Program-made: the position numbers and the translations under genes
Shown here: piece by piece, positions 56,001-62,000 of the stretch
How positions within the stretch are numbered: position 1 is the first letter of the stretch
How the letters are laid out: the number at the start of each line of letters is the position of its first letter
Notes under the pieces: model-generated
What the model was told of the DNA's origin: nothing
The model's database searches: none
The model's input: only the letters and a program-made list of their open reading frames with translations
Assembly (NCBI GenBank): GCA_013399855.1
Contig: VXAY01004091.1
Location: 576,867-640,866, forward strand
Direction of reading: 5' to 3'
DNA: 64,000 nt
DNA from: Oxyruncus cristatus
Taxonomy: Eukaryota > Chordata > Aves > Passeriformes > Cotingidae

Positions 56001-59000
56001 TCCCTGAATTTAAAATTCAGTGAAATTGGTTCATCTGCCTGCCTCAAACTGCCATGTTGTTCCTCCTTGGCTTTGCCAAACTGCTGCAATGTTCCAGCAA
56101 AAGAGATGGCTTCAGCCTGGTGTGTGTATGCTCCAGCTGTGGAGCACATCAGCAGAATGATTTGAGATCAAGGGTACGGTGCTAAATGTTACATGGTTGC
56201 TGCTGGATAATCAAGAACACTGAAACACCATCATGTACACTGGAGGAAACAGGGAGATGTTTTTAACCTGAAAAGGGATCAAAGAAGTGGGAGCTGTTAT
56301 CACCAGAGTGCAGGATAAGGCAAGGCACAGGGCACTTAAGCAAAGAGGCTGACGCTTCTCTTCTTGGTAAAAAATGTGTAGTCACTAGTCTGTGGAGAAT
56401 TGCTTACATTTCTTCAGGGAGCATTGGGTTTATGACTGGAATTACTCTAGAGCACCACTCTTTAGCAGCTCTTCATGTAAATAGCTACTCCTTAAGCATG
56501 TGCATACCATGTCCATATATATTACCCAATACAGACATATATTACCCAATATTACCATATGTCCATATATATTATCCAATACGGACATACTTCCTTTTAT
56601 GGTGCCTCTCAAAAACCTTAGTTTTGAGAAACAAGTCACTCACCGTTCACAACGAACTCCGGTATAACCTTCTTTGCAGAGACACTGAATTTCTTCACCA
56701 TTTGCCACACAGCCAGTTGCAAATCTTTGAGAAGAAAATATCTTGTGAGCACATATGATGTGAGCACATCATCAAATAGGATTTACACTCCTGAGGTTCA
56801 GTTTAATGACTTTCGGATTAAAAAGTACTGATACCACCAAAGTACTTCTCAGCTAATTTAATTGCCTCTAGATAATTTACTGAGACTAATTCTTTCAAGT
56901 TTCATATTTTTTTTGGTAAATTATTCCCTTAGACTAAAAAATAATCCTTTCCTGACCCTGTGGACTGAGTATTAATAGTTCACTACCCAAAGGAATGCCT
57001 AAAATAAACCCTAGTAGTGATGTCATAAAATAAACCAAGTCTGGGTAGCTCTTTTATCTTACTAAGCAAGAATCAATAGCCTGTGCTAGATAACATTTCC
57101 TCCTGTTTGTATAGATTGGCTTTTCTTTTCCTCCTTTTTAACGGATGACAACACTAGTGGATATTTTTACATAGCTAATATTGTTTAGGGTATTTTTAAC
57201 TAAGGCTGAGTAAAGTTGTGCACCACGTTTGGAATCTCTAGGGAGTATCTGGTTAACACAATGAACATTTTTCTCTGCTCTTTCTAGTAGAATTATCTGG
57301 TTTCAAATTTCACTTGGAGAGAAACCATTATTCTGTCCAATGTTCAGGACGGAGAAGGCAGGAGACGAAGTGGGGCAGGCCATGTTTGCTACTTTGGTTT
57401 TTTAATTTATGAACAGTTGGATAAAGCAAGTCTGTGTATCAAAGACACATGTCTGCACTGAGAATTGCATATAATTTGACTAGATGGAAGACTGTCAACT
57501 CCAATAATGCCAGGTGGGGTGCATTTCCTATGTCAGGAATGGTATTCACTACCCTAACGTGCAGCTATATGAAACTGCATAGGTTTATGGTCTCTCTAGG
57601 TATTTCAGTACTCCTAAAACATGTTCAGTCAGCTTCAGGCAAGAACCTGCAGAAGAGGCTGTCAAAACTAGATCTATCAGAGAGTTCTCTGATAAACGAA
57701 AAACCTGTCTACTGTCTAAAAGTGTAAATCACTTATTTAGGGTTACTTGGTGTTTGCTAATGCACCTGGTAAATACTATGCAGTGCCTTTAGCAATTTAT
57801 AGTTTAATGTAAAAAAAAATTGGTTTTATTTAACACATTTCATAACTGACCAATGATCATAATGTGCCTAAACATACCATGCATTTAAAGCAATTTATTG
57901 CCCAATTTTAAAAGCCTGGCAACCTCATTAGATCCAAGAAAGTTTCATTTTTTCAGCTTAGCATGCTTACACTTCCAATAGAGCTTCCACGTGAAGAGCA
58001 ACCACGCTCTTTCAGAATTCTAGATACATGCTTAAGAGCTTGAAGGTTTTTATATTATTTTTGCATCTTACTAATTTTTCTGAATTCATATAAAAGGCTT
58101 GTTTCACTGTTGTTACCTATCTCCTAGCCAGAGTAATAGTGTCAAACACCTTGCATTTCAGCAAACAAGGAAGATCCTGGATATGCCCAGTAAGGGGAAA
58201 GACTTCCATCCTACATTTGTCATTATGAAGGAGTTACTCGTGGTTTTGTACGTAAGCCCACTACAACTCCCTGGGACTCCCCAAGGCTATGACCAGCGTG
58301 CCTCTGAGGCCCATCCAGTGTCCCACCAAGCTGAGGGTGTACTCATAAAGTTAAAGTTCAGGGTCTGAGTGAGAATTAGAAAGCCCAGCATATTAGAAAA
58401 GGCAAAGCTGTGAGACAGACCACCAAGTTACTGCCGGCGTAATGTGCCTCCATTGGGTCTGATGCCACACTATGATGGGCAATACGAGAACAGAGAAGAA
58501 GATTAGTATCTGCCTATGGCAGCAGAGTTTGGGCGTGGGGGAAGGGGGGGTTTACATCTTTTTCCCCCCCCCCCTCCCCTCCTTGACTTCTTACAAGCTT
58601 TTACTGTACCTGTTAGTATAGGGGCAGGGACACACACGGCAGGAACCCTGAGTGGCATCTCCAAAATATCCATCTTTACAGCGCTCACATTTCTCCCCAG
58701 CAGAATTATACTGACAGTTCTTGAAAAGGAAACAAGCAAGACAGTTAGCAGTGCTTTACCACTCAGTATGGCTCTACTATTATTTAAAAAAATACAGCTA
58801 ATCTACTCAGAGGATATTTTCGTTCCCCTCCATGTAATCAAGCATTTATTGCCATATTGCCTTCACAACCAGGACAGAGCAGTTTCAGTCAATTCTCTAA
58901 CTGCAGAAAACACATTTTCCTCCCTATTGTGGAAAATCAACTGATAAATAAGCTGAATTTAACATATTTTTAAAGAAATTCAATCAGGTGCATGGTTAGT

Positions 59001-62000
59001 TAAGGAACATTCCATTAATGCACTCTCTATGCCTTGATATTCCAATTAAAAAAAATCACTATGTTTAAATTTCACATCTTAACACTAATTAGAAGGCAGG
59101 TATAATTTAAAAGCATGCAATGAATTGAGCCCAAGTACATTCTTTAAAAAAACCCTGTTAAATTAATACAAAAATTGTTTCTCTTAATAGATTCAGATCA
59201 GAATTGAGTTTCACGTAGTTTCTCCAGTGCATGTGTTAATTGTTACCTGGGGTAACTGGAATAAATAAGGAAATAATAAAATAATGAAATAATGAAAAGC
59301 AAAGACTAGGAATACAATTGAAACCAATGCAACTGAGTCACTTTTTCCATGATAAAATTGTTGGAAGTTATTTTGGTTTAGAAATGTTCTTAATTCTGGT
59401 GCTGTCTAATTGTCACACATTTATACTTTATGGGGAAAGAATGAGCAAGTTGCTTTTGCATTACCCAAAGCAATGGTAATTTAAAATAGAAGTTGTTCAA
59501 ATACATAAGCAGCATAAAAATACATAAGCAGCCACAAAAATTCCAAGTGACCAACACTCAAGAGGCATTCACACTCCCAAATTCTGCAGCTGTTTGTCTT
59601 CAGTGTGCAGGAGACTCATCCAATGTCCCACAGAGCTGAGGGTGTAATAAACAAGGCTAAAGATGGAAAAAAAGAAAGTGGGAAATTGGCTGGAAGAGGT
59701 TACTGAGCAAATTACGCTTCCATTTCAGGGACCTTGATAGCTCAGGGCTATGTTTTAAGACCTTACTACCAGTAGTAAGGCTAGCAGTAGAGGGACATTT
59801 TTCCCTACAAATGAGAAACAATTCTGTCTCTCCCATCTCCTCTTACACTCCATTCTCCTCGACATTTCTTCATACCCAGATTCCCTTAACCACATCAACA
59901 GCCCTTCCCTCAAACTCTGCAGGTAGTAACCCCTAATTTGTTTTCATTTTCGTTAAAGAACTAAATCTGTGGCTCTATTATGAAAGGTTCTGGGAATGAC
60001 TAGGAAAAGCTCCAGTTCACATATGAGACATTTAACATGAAATTAAACAACAAGTAACACAAAGACATCATGTTTGCAAAAGGAACCATTTTAAAGTGCG
60101 GCCTCTATAAAAGTTGGTCCTGCAAAACCCTAATGGAAAATTCAGACTGTTTCTGAATAATTAATGTCCATGTTTATAATCCTGAAGAATAAATTAAACT
60201 GCAAAAAGAGTAAAAGAGATGTATTTAAAAACATATGTGTTGGTTTCAACTTTGAGCAACCTCCTCCCATCCCCTGAAGTTTATCTCCTGGCTTTTTGTT
60301 TTGCTCACTCTGTCTATAATAACTGAAGCAATTCTGTAATTTCAAAGAAAATTTAAGCTATTTCACATATAAGCCACTCTAAATGTGCCATGCTGCTCCT
60401 CTAGCTACATGGCATATAAGGGCTGGAGGTCCCAAGGCACAGTGGAATGAAGCCAGAGCAGCAGCTTCCTCATGGGTCCTCCTTCAAGTTTCACAGGGCC
60501 AGAGACAGCCCTGGAGTCACAGCATCTCCAAACCACCAAGTATTGCAAACCCTGAAAGGAAAACTCCCAGCTGACTGTGAATGCACCCATATGGTATAAG
60601 GAAGTCAGAGGAGAGTGTGTCAGGGCCACAACAGAAACACTGAAGTTACATGAAACACATGGGGTTACATGACATGAAGGAACATGTCGTGGGATGAGCA
60701 AGTCTCAGCACCATGGTGCTGCTGAGGGAACATGCCTTCCAGGAGGAAGGGCAGGAACCAGGAGGATCACAAAGCCTGATTAATGGCAGAGAGCTGGCTT
60801 TTCCCGACACATAAGAACTGGCCTTTCAGTCTTCTCCACCTCCTCCTGCCCTCCATTCTCCCCTGCTTTCAGCAGTGCAGCAGCACACTCCCACTGGTAT
60901 GCAGCCCCTAGGATGTGGAACTTGGTGGCTTCTCAAGGGAAGCCTCCTTTTCTTCTCTGCCCCACATCAGGTCTTTGTCCTATGGCTCTTCTACAGAGAC
61001 ACAAACTTGCTCACGGTTAGGCGGAGGCTCATAATGAAAATACAGGCCCTCAGGGCTTTCATTTTTCACTGCATTATTCTGGATGACTTTGCTTGCCCTA
61101 AATCTTGCCCTAGGGCCAAGGGTTGACTTAGCTCTATCTGAAAGTTAATCCAGCTGTGAGAAAGAGGAGATAAAGAGAAATCTAAGTCACATACTTCATG
61201 AGGTGAAAGTAGAATTTGCCTTTCTAATTCTAATCTGAAGTGAAACTTCCTCATCTTTCTTGTTCTGCTGCAGCACTTTCCTGTCACAGCCTGCCCTGCC
61301 CCTCCAAAGCAGCAGCCTGTAATTCATCCCCCAGAATTTGCTGAATCGGTTTATGGTTTCCATCAAAGCAACATGGTTGGTTCAGATGAAGTCGGGGGAA
61401 ATGACATAACGCGCAGGAATGCGCCGCAGGCAGAATGGATACAGTGCAAGCAAGGAAGAAGTAACAGAAAAGACAGACCATGAAAGATGTTGGCACAGTG
61501 CTTGTTTACACAGTAAATGAAAAATTAGTGAAAAGCTTTAGAGTGAGAATTTTTCAGAACAAAGTATTCAAAGAAGCATCATGGATATAAACTGGAGAAG
61601 CACAGTCAGCCACATGTCACAATTCCATTGCCATGAGGGCTGATCTGCTCCCATGAGGCTGCTTTGGGTTTAGCACAGTGTGTCAGGAAGCAAAATCCGC
61701 CCTGCTACACCTTCTGGAACAGCTAAAAATTTCTATTCAACCTAGCTTTTATGATTACAGTTTGTGGAGATACACTGAGCCAATTAAACAAGAGATTCTG
61801 CAAAGACTGTGCTATGTACGAATGTCCTGTTTGTCGGCATTGGCAAATCTTACTATGCTTGTATAACACTAAGGACTGCACATACCAGGATAAGACCCAT
61901 GTTTATTAAAAATAACTACAAAAGCTTCCACAAGTACTAATTTGGCAACTTTTTGTACCAGGACCCAACAAAAATTACAGGGGAAAGAAAGAAACTGAAA

